Positions 56,696 to 64,000 of a stretch of DNA of 64,000 nucleotides are shown here, piece after piece. Below the pieces are notes generated by a model. The model saw only the letters and a program-made list of their open reading frames with translations. It made no database searches and was not told where the DNA came from. A program made the translations under genes and the position numbers. The stretch is from Desulfosporosinus sp. HMP52 (GTDB taxonomy: Bacteria > Bacillota > Desulfitobacteriia > Desulfitobacteriales > Desulfitobacteriaceae): contig NZ_JMGA01000022.1 in the NCBI RefSeq assembly GCF_000765145.1, forward strand, positions 62,001 to 126,000, in the 5' to 3' direction. Each line of letters starts with the position of its first letter. The first letter of the stretch is position 1.

Positions 56696-56725
56696 GTATA
56701 ACCTCCTATCCTAGGGGTAATTCTA
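56696..56725 (+). promoter_or_regulatory. Sigma-F promoter for fin
   Basis: GTATA (56696-56700), a 15-base spacer and GGTAATTCTA (56716-56725) fit the forespore sigma-F pattern GYWTA-N15-GGNRANANTW with one mismatch. fin is sigma-F dependent in Bacillus. Confidence 0.7.
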
Positions 56726-56749
56726 CTAGCTAGGGAGGTGAATTACGGG

Positions 56750-56926
56750 ATGAAAATCTTTAAGGTTTGTCATACTTGTGATCGAATTATTGGGGAGATT
56801 GAATTAAATGACTTGACCGGCAATAACTCGGATCCTATAATGGATATCATTGGTAACGTAGCCTATGCTCTTTGTACGGATTGTTTGCATGATATGGAAA
56901 CTAAGCCGCGCAATGTCTACCATTAA
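56750..56926 (+). CDS. fin: Anti-sigma-F factor Fin (YabK family)
   Basis: A 58-residue protein with two Cys pairs (CHTCDRIIGEI and CTDCLHDM) spaced as in Fin, a zinc-binding inhibitor of sigma-F that helps the switch to sigma-G. It is shorter than Bacillus Fin (76 residues), lacking the C-terminal tail. ATG 56750 is chosen; a GTG at 56738 overlaps the GGGAGG ribosome site. It has a sigma-F promoter and the exact pth-fin-mfd position. Confidence 0.85.
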   Translation: MKIFKVCHTCDRIIGEIELNDLTGNNSDPIMDIIGNVAYALCTDCLHDMETKPRNVYH

Positions 56927-56972
56927 TCTCAAATCCTAGATCATGTTTAGAGACTAGGTAGAATAAAATGTT

Positions 56973-57047
56973 GATGAACGCAACCGCAGCTATGATTGGC
57001 CTTAGGGCTGGTAAATGGGGGCCCTTGAGCGGGCGTTCATCTTTTTT
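56973..57047 (+). ncRNA. Candidate structured RNA or attenuator upstream of mfd
   Basis: GATGAACGC (56973-56981) pairs perfectly with GCGTTCATC (57033-57041), which is followed at once by TTTTTT. Just inside, CCGC can pair with GCGG, and further inside AGGGC with GCCCT. The result is a roughly 69-nucleotide branched stem with a terminator at its end. It lies in the fin-mfd gap. I recognise no known RNA family and see no clear promoter of its own. Confidence 0.5.
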
Positions 57048-57124
57048 GAATGTCGTAAAGAGAATAAGTTGTTATTAATAATGAACCCTAGTAAAGTTTC
57101 TTTATACCCGAAAGGATGGACATC

Positions 57125-60100
57125 TTGAATACTATTCATAATTATCTGCGACGGGGGCTCGATATTAAGGAGATTAATCAATCCTTAAGTCATAAGGAAT
57201 GGCCCCAAATGATTTATGATTTAACAGGAAGTCAAAAGGCGGCGTTTGTCGCTCAGATTTTTCAAAGATCAAGGCCGGGGTTGATTTTGACCTATTCAGA
57301 GGAGCAAGCTCAAAAGTGGGTTAATGATCTACGGACATGGTGTTCAGATCAGACTATTTTACATCTGCCAACTACGGAATGGCTTCCTTTCGAAATATTG
57401 GGTAGAAGCAAAGAAACTACTTCCGAAAGAATTCGTGTATTAAATCGGTTGTCACATGACCCAAAATGCACCGTAGTAGCTTCTGTCCTTGCTGTTGAAC
57501 GTCTCTTATTCCCTTCTTCACGCTGGAGGGAGTTTACTTTGACGTTTGAAATTAGGCAAAGGTACAACTTGTCTGACATTCTTTCCTTACTTATTACCGG
57601 AGGATATGAACGAGTAGAGACTGTAGAAGGACAAGGGCAATTTGCTTTAAGGGGCGGAATCTTGGATATTGCCCCCTTGGATGGCGGGGCTGTACGCGTT
57701 GAGTTTTTTGATGATGAAGTAGATTCAATCCGAACCTTTGATTTAGGAAATCAGAAATCTACCGGGTCGATGAACAAGGTCTCAGTTTCTCCTGCTATGG
57801 AATATATCATTACCAAGGAAGAGTTAGGAGAGCTTCGTTATGCCATCCGGGCTGAGGCCCGCAAAACCACTGGACGGTTGCAGCGCTCAGGGCGAAAAGA
57901 AGCCGCTGAGCACCTACAAAATAAAGTTGATTTCTTAGTGGAACGCCTTGAACAGGGGATTCTGGATGAAAATGTTTATCCATTTATAAGTTTAGTCAAT
58001 ACACCACTCGTTCCCTTTTTCTCATATCTTTCCAATGACCATTTTATTGTACTGGATGAGCCTCTGCGTCTAAAAGAACAGTTGGAGTTTCAAGCCAATG
58101 AGCGTTTATTGGATTTTACACAGCAATTGGAAAACGGCGAAGGAATTGTTAACCCTGAGTCACAATATATTGCTTACGAGGAGCTATTGAAGTTTGGAGA
58201 ACATCATCCCTTGATTGGACTTTCTACTCTTCTGAGGCAGGCACCTGGGCTTTCTCCCAAGCGGATTTTTAATCTTAATGCTCGACCTCTAACAGGTTTT
58301 ATGGGAAAAACAAGTAAATTGGTTGATGAGATTGTACATCGCAAGGATGCAGGGAACGTGGTTGCGCTATTTGTCGGAGATGAGGATCATGTTGAACGGT
58401 TGATTCAAGGCCTAAAGGATAGGGGAGTAACTGCAGCTCGTAAAGAGCTGCAGGATCCAGTTGAGGAAGGAAACGTTTATATCTACCCATATTCTCTTGA
58501 TCAGGGCTTCGAGTTGCCTCTGGGGAAACTGGTTATTCTGACCGAAGCAGAAATCTACAAACGAGAGAGTAAGGCTGCCGGCAAAAAACCAAACACACCG
58601 GTTCCAAAGAATGTTTTTGTATCGGATCTTAAGCCCGGAGACTTTGTAGTTCATGTTCATCATGGAATAGGTCAATTTACAGGTATTGAACGGTTAGAAG
58701 TAGGTGGCATTGCCAAAGACTATTTTGGGATTCGTTATGCTGGGGAAGACCGGCTTTATGTTCCTTTAGATCAACTCCATCTCCTTCAGAAGTATTTGGG
58801 GAGTGCCGGGGAAACTTTGCCGAAGCTTTACAAACTTGGAGGTTCAGAATGGTATAAAGTCAAGAAGAAGACAAGAAGTGCTGTCAAGGAAATGGCTATT
58901 GATCTAGTAAAGCTATATGCTCAGAGAGAAGCTATTAAAGGTTATGCTTTTTCCCAGGATAATGTCTGGCAAAATGAATTTGAAGAGAAGTTTCCCTACG
59001 TTGAAACCCCAGATCAACTCCAAAGTATTGTCGATGTCAAGTCAGATATGATGCGTTCACGACCTATGGATCGGTTGCTTTGTGGAGATGTTGGCTACGG
59101 AAAAACAGAAGTTGCTCTTCGGGCGGCCTTTAAGGCTGTGATGGATAGCAAACAAGTAGCGGTACTTGTTCCTACCACAATTCTAGCTCAACAACATTTC
59201 AATACCTTTAAAGAACGCTTTATTGGGTATCCAATAAGCATAGAGATGCTAAGCCGTTTTCGTTCACAGAAGGAACAAAAGGAAATAATTAAGGGACTCA
59301 GAGATGGGAAGATTGACATAATAGTGGGGACACATCGTATCCTTTCAGAAGCCGTTAAATTTAATGATTTAGGGTTATTGGTAATCGATGAGGAGCAACG
59401 TTTTGGAGTTGCCCACAAAGAAAAACTTAAAACCCTAAAAGGAAATGTAGATGTGTTGACTTTATCCGCAACCCCAATCCCGAGAACCTTGCACATGTCC
59501 CTCGTGGGAGTTCGGGATATGAGTGTTATCGAGACCCCGCCGGAAGGGCGTTACCCCGTTCAAACCTATGTTACTGAATTTAGAGCTGATGTGGTACGGG
59601 AGGCAATTCGTCGTGAAATCCAACGCGGAGGACAGGTCTTCTATGTGCATAACCGAGTTGAGGATATGGATCAAGTTACGCGTTTCTTGAGTGAATTAGT
59701 GCCTGAAGCGAGGTTTGGAGTAGCCCATGGGCAAATGCGTGAAAGAGAATTAGAAAAAGTTATGCTGGATTTTCTAGAACATGAAATGGATGTCTTAGTA
59801 TCCACAACAATTATTGAAACAGGGCTGGATATGCCTAACGCCAATACTTTGATTATTGATGAGGCAGATCATTTTGGATTATCTCAACTTTATCAACTGC
59901 GAGGGAGGGTGGGACGGTCTAATCGTAAAGCTTATACGTATCTTTTGTATAAGCCTCAAAAGGTTCTCACAGAGATTGCCGAAAAACGCTTGGCTGCTAT
60001 ACGAGAGTTCACAGAATATGGAGCAGGATTTAAGATAGCAATGCGAGATTTGGAAATTCGGGGTGCTGGGAATTTAATTGGTGCTCAGCAGCATGGGCAC

Positions 60101-60658
60101 TTGGCTGCTGTAGGATTTGAAATGTATAGTCAGATGCTAAAAGAAGCAGTTCAGGAACTTCGTGGGGAGAAAGTTGAAGAGGCCGTAGAACCCAGCATTG
60201 AACTGCAAGTTGATGCTTATTTACCGGATACCTATGTTGCTGATAATCAAACTAAAGCATCATTGTATCAACGCTTAGCTATGGTGCGCGATGAGGGTCA
60301 ACTTAGTGAGATGGTGGATGAACTGGTCGATCGTTTCGGAACTCCTCCCCGAGAAGTGGAACACCTTATTGAAATTATTCGCATAAAATTATTGGCTAGT
60401 TCGTTGAAAATCGAGCAAATCCAGCAGGCCAAACAAAACGTTAGTCTGCGTTTCTTAGCAAACATTGACTTCTTGACCGGTGAACATCTGATGTCCGTGG
60501 CGTCAGCATCCCCCTATCCATTGTCGTTTAAAACTATGCCTAATGGAAATTTAGAGTGCAAGATACGTATTCGAACCCTTGGTCAAGAAGCAGCCATTGA
60601 GGCAGTTCGCCGGGTACTCTCGACATTTTGCGACATTGCTTCAAGGACAACTCCTTGA
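57125..60658 (+). CDS. mfd: Transcription-repair coupling factor Mfd
   Basis: A 1177-residue translocase that removes stalled RNA polymerase and recruits UvrA. The N-terminal UvrB-like module occupies about residues 1-400, the RNA-polymerase-interacting domain (DLKPGDFVVHVHHGIGQF) starts near 500, and the RecG-like motor has Walker A CGDVGYGKTEVA and box DEEQRFGVAHKEKL. The TRCF domain closes the C-terminus. TTG 57125 is preferred: AAAGGA at 57111-57116 is 8 bases upstream, whereas the ATG at 57116 overlaps that site. Length is normal. Confidence 0.96.
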   Translation: MNTIHNYLRRGLDIKEINQSLSHKEWPQMIYDLTGSQKAAFVAQIFQRSRPGLILTYSEEQAQKWVNDLRTWCSDQTILHLPTTEWLPFEILGRSKETTSERIRVLNRLSHDPKCTVVASVLAVERLLFPSSRWREFTLTFEIRQRYNLSDILSLLITGGYERVETVEGQGQFALRGGILDIAPLDGGAVRVEFFDDEVDSIRTFDLGNQKSTGSMNKVSVSPAMEYIITKEELGELRYAIRAEARKTTGRLQRSGRKEAAEHLQNKVDFLVERLEQGILDENVYPFISLVNTPLVPFFSYLSNDHFIVLDEPLRLKEQLEFQANERLLDFTQQLENGEGIVNPESQYIAYEELLKFGEHHPLIGLSTLLRQAPGLSPKRIFNLNARPLTGFMGKTSKLVDEIVHRKDAGNVVALFVGDEDHVERLIQGLKDRGVTAARKELQDPVEEGNVYIYPYSLDQGFELPLGKLVILTEAEIYKRESKAAGKKPNTPVPKNVFVSDLKPGDFVVHVHHGIGQFTGIERLEVGGIAKDYFGIRYAGEDRLYVPLDQLHLLQKYLGSAGETLPKLYKLGGSEWYKVKKKTRSAVKEMAIDLVKLYAQREAIKGYAFSQDNVWQNEFEEKFPYVETPDQLQSIVDVKSDMMRSRPMDRLLCGDVGYGKTEVALRAAFKAVMDSKQVAVLVPTTILAQQHFNTFKERFIGYPISIEMLSRFRSQKEQKEIIKGLRDGKIDIIVGTHRILSEAVKFNDLGLLVIDEEQRFGVAHKEKLKTLKGNVDVLTLSATPIPRTLHMSLVGVRDMSVIETPPEGRYPVQTYVTEFRADVVREAIRREIQRGGQVFYVHNRVEDMDQVTRFLSELVPEARFGVAHGQMRERELEKVMLDFLEHEMDVLVSTTIIETGLDMPNANTLIIDEADHFGLSQLYQLRGRVGRSNRKAYTYLLYKPQKVLTEIAEKRLAAIREFTEYGAGFKIAMRDLEIRGAGNLIGAQQHGHLAAVGFEMYSQMLKEAVQELRGEKVEEAVEPSIELQVDAYLPDTYVADNQTKASLYQRLAMVRDEGQLSEMVDELVDRFGTPPREVEHLIEIIRIKLLASSLKIEQIQQAKQNVSLRFLANIDFLTGEHLMSVASASPYPLSFKTMPNGNLECKIRIRTLGQEAAIEAVRRVLSTFCDIASRTTP

Positions 60659-60696
60659 TATACTATTCTCACGTCTAATTGAAAGGGTGTGTCTAT

Positions 60697-61638
60697 ATGA
60701 GAAGGTCCCGTGTTGGGTTGATTTATGGAGTGCTGGCGTTGATGCTTGTGACCACGGGGTGCTCTTCGCTGGTTGGAGGTAAATGGGCAGTTAAAGTTAA
60801 CGAAAGTCCAATCTTAGTGAAAGATTATGATGCTCGTGTTGCAGAGGCCCAGAAAATTTATGAAAAACAGGGTATGAAATTCGATACTGACCAAGGAAAA
60901 CAAGCATTACCCCAGATCAAGAGTCAATTATTAGATCGTATGGTCGAAGGGGAGCTAATGGCCCAAGAGGTTAAAAAGCTTGCCCTTAATCCAGAGGATG
61001 AAAAAGTAAAAGAGCAAGAGGAAACTATTAAAAAGAACATGGGTGATGAAGCGACATTTCAAGATACGCTTAAACAACAAGGAATGTCAGAAAATGAATT
61101 AAGAAACTTCTTAGCAGTTTACGGAAAAATTACCAATGATGTTACAGTGAGTGATGCGGATATTAAATCTTTTTATGATCAAAATATTGCCTATTATAGT
61201 CAACCTGAAAGTGTAAAGGCTCGGCATATTTTAGTTAAAACTGAAGATGAGGCCAAAGCAATCATCGCTCAATTAGATACGGGCGTTAAGTTCGAAGAGC
61301 TTGCTAAAGAAAAGTCCATTGAACCAGGGGCTAAAGAGTCTGGCGGGGATTTGGGATCTTTTACAAAGGGAAAGATGGTTCCTGAATTTGAAACTGCGGC
61401 TTTTGCGCAAAAAGTGGGAACCTATTCAACAACACCTGTGAAAACCGAATTTGGGTATCATGTAATTAAAGTTGAAGCTCATACACCTGCAGCGGCTCCA
61501 GAATACGAAAAGGTGAAGGGTCAAGTAGGCCAGGACGCCTTGAACCAAGCTAAAGACGCCAAGTTTCAGACCTATTTTGATGATCTTCGTAAAAATGCAA
61601 AAATAGAGTATTCTCAAGGATATAAGCCAATAAGCTAG
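60697..61638 (+). CDS. prsA: PrsA-like peptidyl-prolyl isomerase lipoprotein
   Basis: A 313-residue lipoprotein. The signal segment ends in the lipobox VTTGC (residue 23 or so), followed by an N-terminal SurA-like helical region (about 60-160) and a parvulin domain (VKARHILVKTEDEAKAI to FGYHVIKVEAH). Such foldases help secreted proteins fold outside the membrane. ATG 60697 is chosen with GAAAGGG upstream; the in-frame TTG at 60679 overlaps that site. In Bacillus this slot holds nothing comparable, though other clostridia have it between mfd and spoVT. Confidence 0.87.
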   Translation: MRRSRVGLIYGVLALMLVTTGCSSLVGGKWAVKVNESPILVKDYDARVAEAQKIYEKQGMKFDTDQGKQALPQIKSQLLDRMVEGELMAQEVKKLALNPEDEKVKEQEETIKKNMGDEATFQDTLKQQGMSENELRNFLAVYGKITNDVTVSDADIKSFYDQNIAYYSQPESVKARHILVKTEDEAKAIIAQLDTGVKFEELAKEKSIEPGAKESGGDLGSFTKGKMVPEFETAAFAQKVGTYSTTPVKTEFGYHVIKVEAHTPAAAPEYEKVKGQVGQDALNQAKDAKFQTYFDDLRKNAKIEYSQGYKPIS

Positions 61639-61650
61639 GAAAACCGGGGA

Positions 61651-61682
61651 AAGAAGGCATTGTGAAGATGCCTTCTTTTGTT
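61651..61682 (+). terminator. Terminator of the PrsA-like gene
   Basis: AAGAAGGCAT and ATGCCTTCTT form a 10-bp perfect stem with loop TGTGAAG, followed by TTGTTTT. Confidence 0.85.
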
Positions 61683-61699
61683 TTACATTGGAAAATAAT

Positions 61700-61729
61700 G
61701 AATAATTGGCAATCCCTAGATATATACTA
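61700..61729 (+). promoter_or_regulatory. Sigma-G-type promoter for spoVT
   Basis: GAATA (61700-61704), an 18-base spacer and TATACTA (61723-61729) match the sigma-G pattern at all but the first -10 base. spoVT is a sigma-G gene in Bacillus. Confidence 0.6.
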
Positions 61730-61816
61730 TCATTGAATTTACAAATAAAAACTACAAAAGCAAAAAGGACAAGACGAAATAAGATTCAAAAACGACAAAA
61801 GGAGGAATGTGCGTCT

Positions 61817-62377
61817 ATGAAAGCAACAGGTATAGTAAGAAGAATCGATGACCTCGGTCGTGTCGTTATACCAAAAGAAATTCGTCGGACTCTTCGTATT
61901 CGAGAAGGAGATCCGTTAGAGATTTTTGTTGATCGGGAAGGTGAAGTGATATTAAAAAAATATTCCCCTATCCGCGAATTAGGAGAGTTTGCCAAGGAAT
62001 ATGCAGACTCATTATTCGAGGCTACGGGGCATATAACCTGCATTACCGATCGAGATACAATTATCGCCGTCTCTGGGGCATCAAAGAAAGAGTATCTGAA
62101 TAAATCAATTGGCCCGGCGGTAGAACAAGCAATGGAAGAAAGAAAGACTATACAAATAGGTATAGCAGGAGAACATGCCTCTTGTAAAACATGCCCAGAT
62201 AATGAGGATGAGGAATGCAAAGTTACTAGTGAAGTAGTTGCACCTATTATTACCCAAGGGGATCCAATTGGTGCAGTGATTCTAATGTCCAAAGATGCTA
62301 ATATGAAGATGGGTGACTTGGAAGTTAAATTGGTAGAAACCGCTGCCGGATTCTTAGCCAAACAAATGGAACAATAA
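61817..62377 (+). CDS. spoVT: Stage V sporulation protein T
   Basis: A 186-residue forespore transcription regulator. The N-terminal AbrB domain MKATGIVRRIDDLGRVVIPK and then EIRRTLRIREGDPLEIFVD is followed by a C-terminal GAF-like domain (about 60-180) carrying CKTCPDNEDEEC. It tunes sigma-G genes. ATG 61817 follows AAAGGAGG at 61798-61805; an in-frame extension upstream is excluded. The mfd-spoVT-yabN order matches Bacillus, except that the flippase gene yabM is absent. Confidence 0.96.
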   Translation: MKATGIVRRIDDLGRVVIPKEIRRTLRIREGDPLEIFVDREGEVILKKYSPIRELGEFAKEYADSLFEATGHITCITDRDTIIAVSGASKKEYLNKSIGPAVEQAMEERKTIQIGIAGEHASCKTCPDNEDEECKVTSEVVAPIITQGDPIGAVILMSKDANMKMGDLEVKLVETAAGFLAKQMEQ

Positions 62378-62413
62378 AACATAATTCCATAGACTTACAT
62401 AGTTATCGCGGAC

Positions 62414-62570
62414 TATATTAGGCATAGAGATTTTGTAACATACTAAAGGCGCAAACCCCAGGCCCAAAGGATGAATCGCCTAGAATGACTGGTTCTCCAT
62501 AAAATCTGGGAACATCCCATTGTAGTAGATGTGATAAACTTTAACAAAGCGGTCTCACCGCTTTTTTTTT
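62414..62570 (+). ncRNA. Candidate structured RNA in the spoVT-mazG gap
   Basis: A possible promoter (TAGACT, 18 bases, TATATT ending at 62419) precedes a region with AGGCG/CGCCT (62447-62481) and GTTCTCC/GGGAAC (62492-62513) stems, closed by a clear terminator stem AAAGCGG/CCGCTTT (62546-62564) with nine T's. CGCAAACC and GGCCCAAAGG faintly resemble part of c-di-GMP-I riboswitches, but the other half is missing. It ends about 300 bases before mazG, so it would be an independent RNA. Confidence 0.4.
62546..62570 (+). terminator. Intrinsic terminator in the spoVT-mazG gap
   Basis: AAAGCGGT and ACCGCTTT form an 8-bp stem with a 3-base loop, followed by a T-run to 62570. It ends spoVT transcription or the candidate RNA. 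Confidence 0.88.
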
Positions 62571-62611
62571 ATACTATCAGAAAGTATAAACTTACGTTAT
62601 ATACTGCAAGA

Positions 62612-62705
62612 AGGTTTAACCCGTGCGAAGACAGTGTCTTCGTCTAAGCATAAGTGCAACTAAGGCTGCTGCCTCGCCGGAGGCTTGGCACCAGCCAAGT
62701 TTTCT
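62612..62705. repeat. Dispersed repeat: second locus of the 32-bp and 25-bp elements
   Basis: 62612-62643 repeats 12168-12199 with one mismatch (AGGTTTAAC, CGTGCGAAGACAGTGTCTTC). 62681-62705 repeats 15962-15986 with two mismatches, a hairpin CTTGGC/GCCAAG-type. Both modules also occur together near 12.1-12.2 kb in degraded form. The order is the same, suggesting one composite element. Confidence 0.75.
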
Positions 62706-62867
62706 TTATATCAGGCAAACTCACAGGTCAATTTTTGTTAGTGTAGAAATAACAGGATTTCCATCACATTCTTAACCTAATATGACCCCGGTAAAGGGTA
62801 AGACCAGTGATTTAGCTATACTGACCAAGAAAGTTTGTGGTAAAATATATAAGAGGTGATACCGAAA

Positions 62868-64000
62868 ATGTCTTCGTGTCTTCATGTTATTGGGTTAGGC
62901 CCGGCTGGGCTAGAGCAGTTAACCCTTGGAAACTATCGACGTATCTGTAGTGCTAATAAAGTCTTTGCACGCACAGCTCAGCATCCTTGTGTGCAAGACT
63001 TAGTGGCCGAAGGGGTATGTATAGAATCATTTGATGAAATCTATGCAAAGGAAAATACTTTTGAGGAAGTCTATGAAAAGATAATTGAGCATCTCCGCCA
63101 GGAATTAAGTAAAAGCCCTGAGGTGATCTATACAGTACCCGGACATCCTATGGTTGCGGAAAAGACTGTACAACTAATTGGAGAAAGACTTGCGCAAGAG
63201 TATGAGGTAGTAATCCACCCAGCTATGAGTTTTGTGGATGAGATTTTTAGGGTTTTGAAATTCGACCCAATCGATGGAGTCTCCATAATAAACTATAGTG
63301 CCCTTAAGGATTTCGAACATACTGGGCGGGAGTGGCTCATTGTTCCCCAAGTGTATAATAAATTAATTGCTTCTGAGGTCAAATTGGATCTTATGGAAGT
63401 CTATCCTGATGATGCGTGGGTTTATGTTGTCCAAGCCTTAGGAACAACCTACGAACATATTGACAGGCTTCCGCTTTATGAAATGGATCATGGAGAATAC
63501 GACCATTTGACAACAATTGTTTTACCGCCCAATACAGAGGTCACCTCTTTTAATAGGTTGGCCAAAGTAATGAAAACTTTGTGTTCGGAAGGAGGTTGTG
63601 CATGGGATAGAGAACAAACCCATGAGTCATTAAAGAAATACTTAATTGAAGAAAGCTATGAAGTTATCGATGCTATTGAGAAACAAGATATGTATAATTT
63701 GTGCGAAGAGTTGGGAGACTTACTATTGCAAGTAGTTTTTCATGCTCAGATTGCCACTGAAGCAGGTACCTTTGGACTTAAAGATGTTTTGAGAGAAGTT
63801 ATTCAAAAAATGATTCGTCGGCATCCTCATGTTTTTGGAGAGGAAAGGGCAGAGACCGCGGATGACGTCATTGTCACTTGGGATAAAATCAAATTAAAGG
63901 AGAAACAGAGCGAGGCCTCTAAGGAGTCTGACTTCTTTAGTGATCCCAAAGGTTTACCAGCTCTTATGTTGGCGACTTCTACACAACGCAAGGTAGGAAA
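62868..64000 (+). CDS. mazG: YabN/MazG nucleoside triphosphate pyrophosphohydrolase (partial, continues past the window)
   Basis: The first 377 codons are present and the frame is open to the window end. The N-terminal half (about residues 1-220) is a tetrapyrrole-methylase-like domain starting CLHVIGLGPAGLEQLTLGNY, including TVPGHPMVAEKT. The MazG domain follows (about 230 on) with SEGGCAWDREQTHESL, EESYEVIDAIEK and EELGDLLLQVVFHAQ, the metal-binding Glu/Asp sets. It hydrolyses non-canonical dNTPs. AAGAGGTG precedes the ATG. The Bacillus YabN fusion is the same. Confidence 0.95.
   Translation, partial: MSSCLHVIGLGPAGLEQLTLGNYRRICSANKVFARTAQHPCVQDLVAEGVCIESFDEIYAKENTFEEVYEKIIEHLRQELSKSPEVIYTVPGHPMVAEKTVQLIGERLAQEYEVVIHPAMSFVDEIFRVLKFDPIDGVSIINYSALKDFEHTGREWLIVPQVYNKLIASEVKLDLMEVYPDDAWVYVVQALGTTYEHIDRLPLYEMDHGEYDHLTTIVLPPNTEVTSFNRLAKVMKTLCSEGGCAWDREQTHESLKKYLIEESYEVIDAIEKQDMYNLCEELGDLLLQVVFHAQIATEAGTFGLKDVLREVIQKMIRRHPHVFGEERAETADDVIVTWDKIKLKEKQSEASKESDFFSDPKGLPALMLATSTQRKVG

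Overview
The window looks like the replication-origin region of a low-GC, anaerobic, endospore-forming Firmicute. Gene order follows the Bacillus subtilis origin-to-yabN segment closely (rpmH-oriC-dnaA-dnaN-recF-remB-gyrB-gyrA, then serS, dnaX-ebfC-recR-bofA, gin-cad-holB-ricT-yabA-rsmI-abrB-metG-tatD-yabE-rnmV-rsmA-yabG-ispE-purR-spoVG-glmU-prs-pth-fin-mfd-spoVT-mazG). A 1176-residue pyruvate:ferredoxin oxidoreductase, a cyanophycin operon and a GerA-type germinant receptor operon point to an anaerobic clostridial lineage. A Desulfosporosinus/Desulfitobacterium-type organism is my inference from memory of such genomes, not a database result.

Layout. 1-1.2 kb (minus strand): yidC-yidD-rnpA-rpmH. 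1.2-3.36 kb: bipartite oriC around dnaA; the dnaA-dnaN half carries DnaA boxes, a CTA-repeat DnaA-trio and an AT-rich unwinding tract. 3.4-10.4 kb: dnaN, recF, remB, gyrB, gyrA. 10.5-12 kb: pdxS-pdxT. 12-16.4 kb: a hairpin and 34-bp repeat field, serS, five tRNA genes (three Ser, two Arg), tadA, speD (minus strand) and the long-form SRP RNA. 16.4-19.1 kb: dnaX-ebfC-recR. 19.1-19.86 kb: tandem repeats and a candidate small RNA, then the PFOR gene. 23.5-29.3 kb: bofA, a gerA-gerB-gerB-gerC operon and gin, all sporulation or germination genes. 29.4-37 kb: a YaaO-type decarboxylase, holB, ricT, yabA, rsmI, abrB, metG, tatD. 37-42.9 kb: two 3D-domain cell-wall proteins, cwlD, a GH18 lipoprotein, rnmV, rsmA. 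43-49.7 kb: accessory block with an anchored protein of unknown function, a GT2 enzyme, yabG, an L,D-transpeptidase and cphB-cphA. 49.8-64 kb: ispE, a GntR regulator, purR, spoVG, glmU-prs, a PRC-barrel gene, pth, fin, mfd, a PrsA-like foldase, spoVT and the start of mazG.

How the genes connect. Replication start and its control (dnaA, dnaN, yabA, gyrase, holB, dnaX), translation support (serS, metG, tRNAs, tadA, pth, rsmA, rsmI) and sporulation control (spoVG, bofA, gin, fin, spoVT, abrB, ricT, yabG, cwlD, ger operon) are interleaved, as in other spore formers. Readable sporulation-type promoters (sigma-H at spoVG, sigma-F at fin, sigma-G at the ger operon and spoVT) support those calls.

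No CRISPR array, prophage, transposase or rRNA operon was seen. The least explained parts are non-coding: the hairpin array before serS, a dispersed repeat family (about 12.1, 16.0 and 62.6 kb), the 16-bp and 49-bp tandem repeats at 19.1-19.3 kb, and three candidate structured RNAs ahead of the PFOR gene, mfd and mazG.
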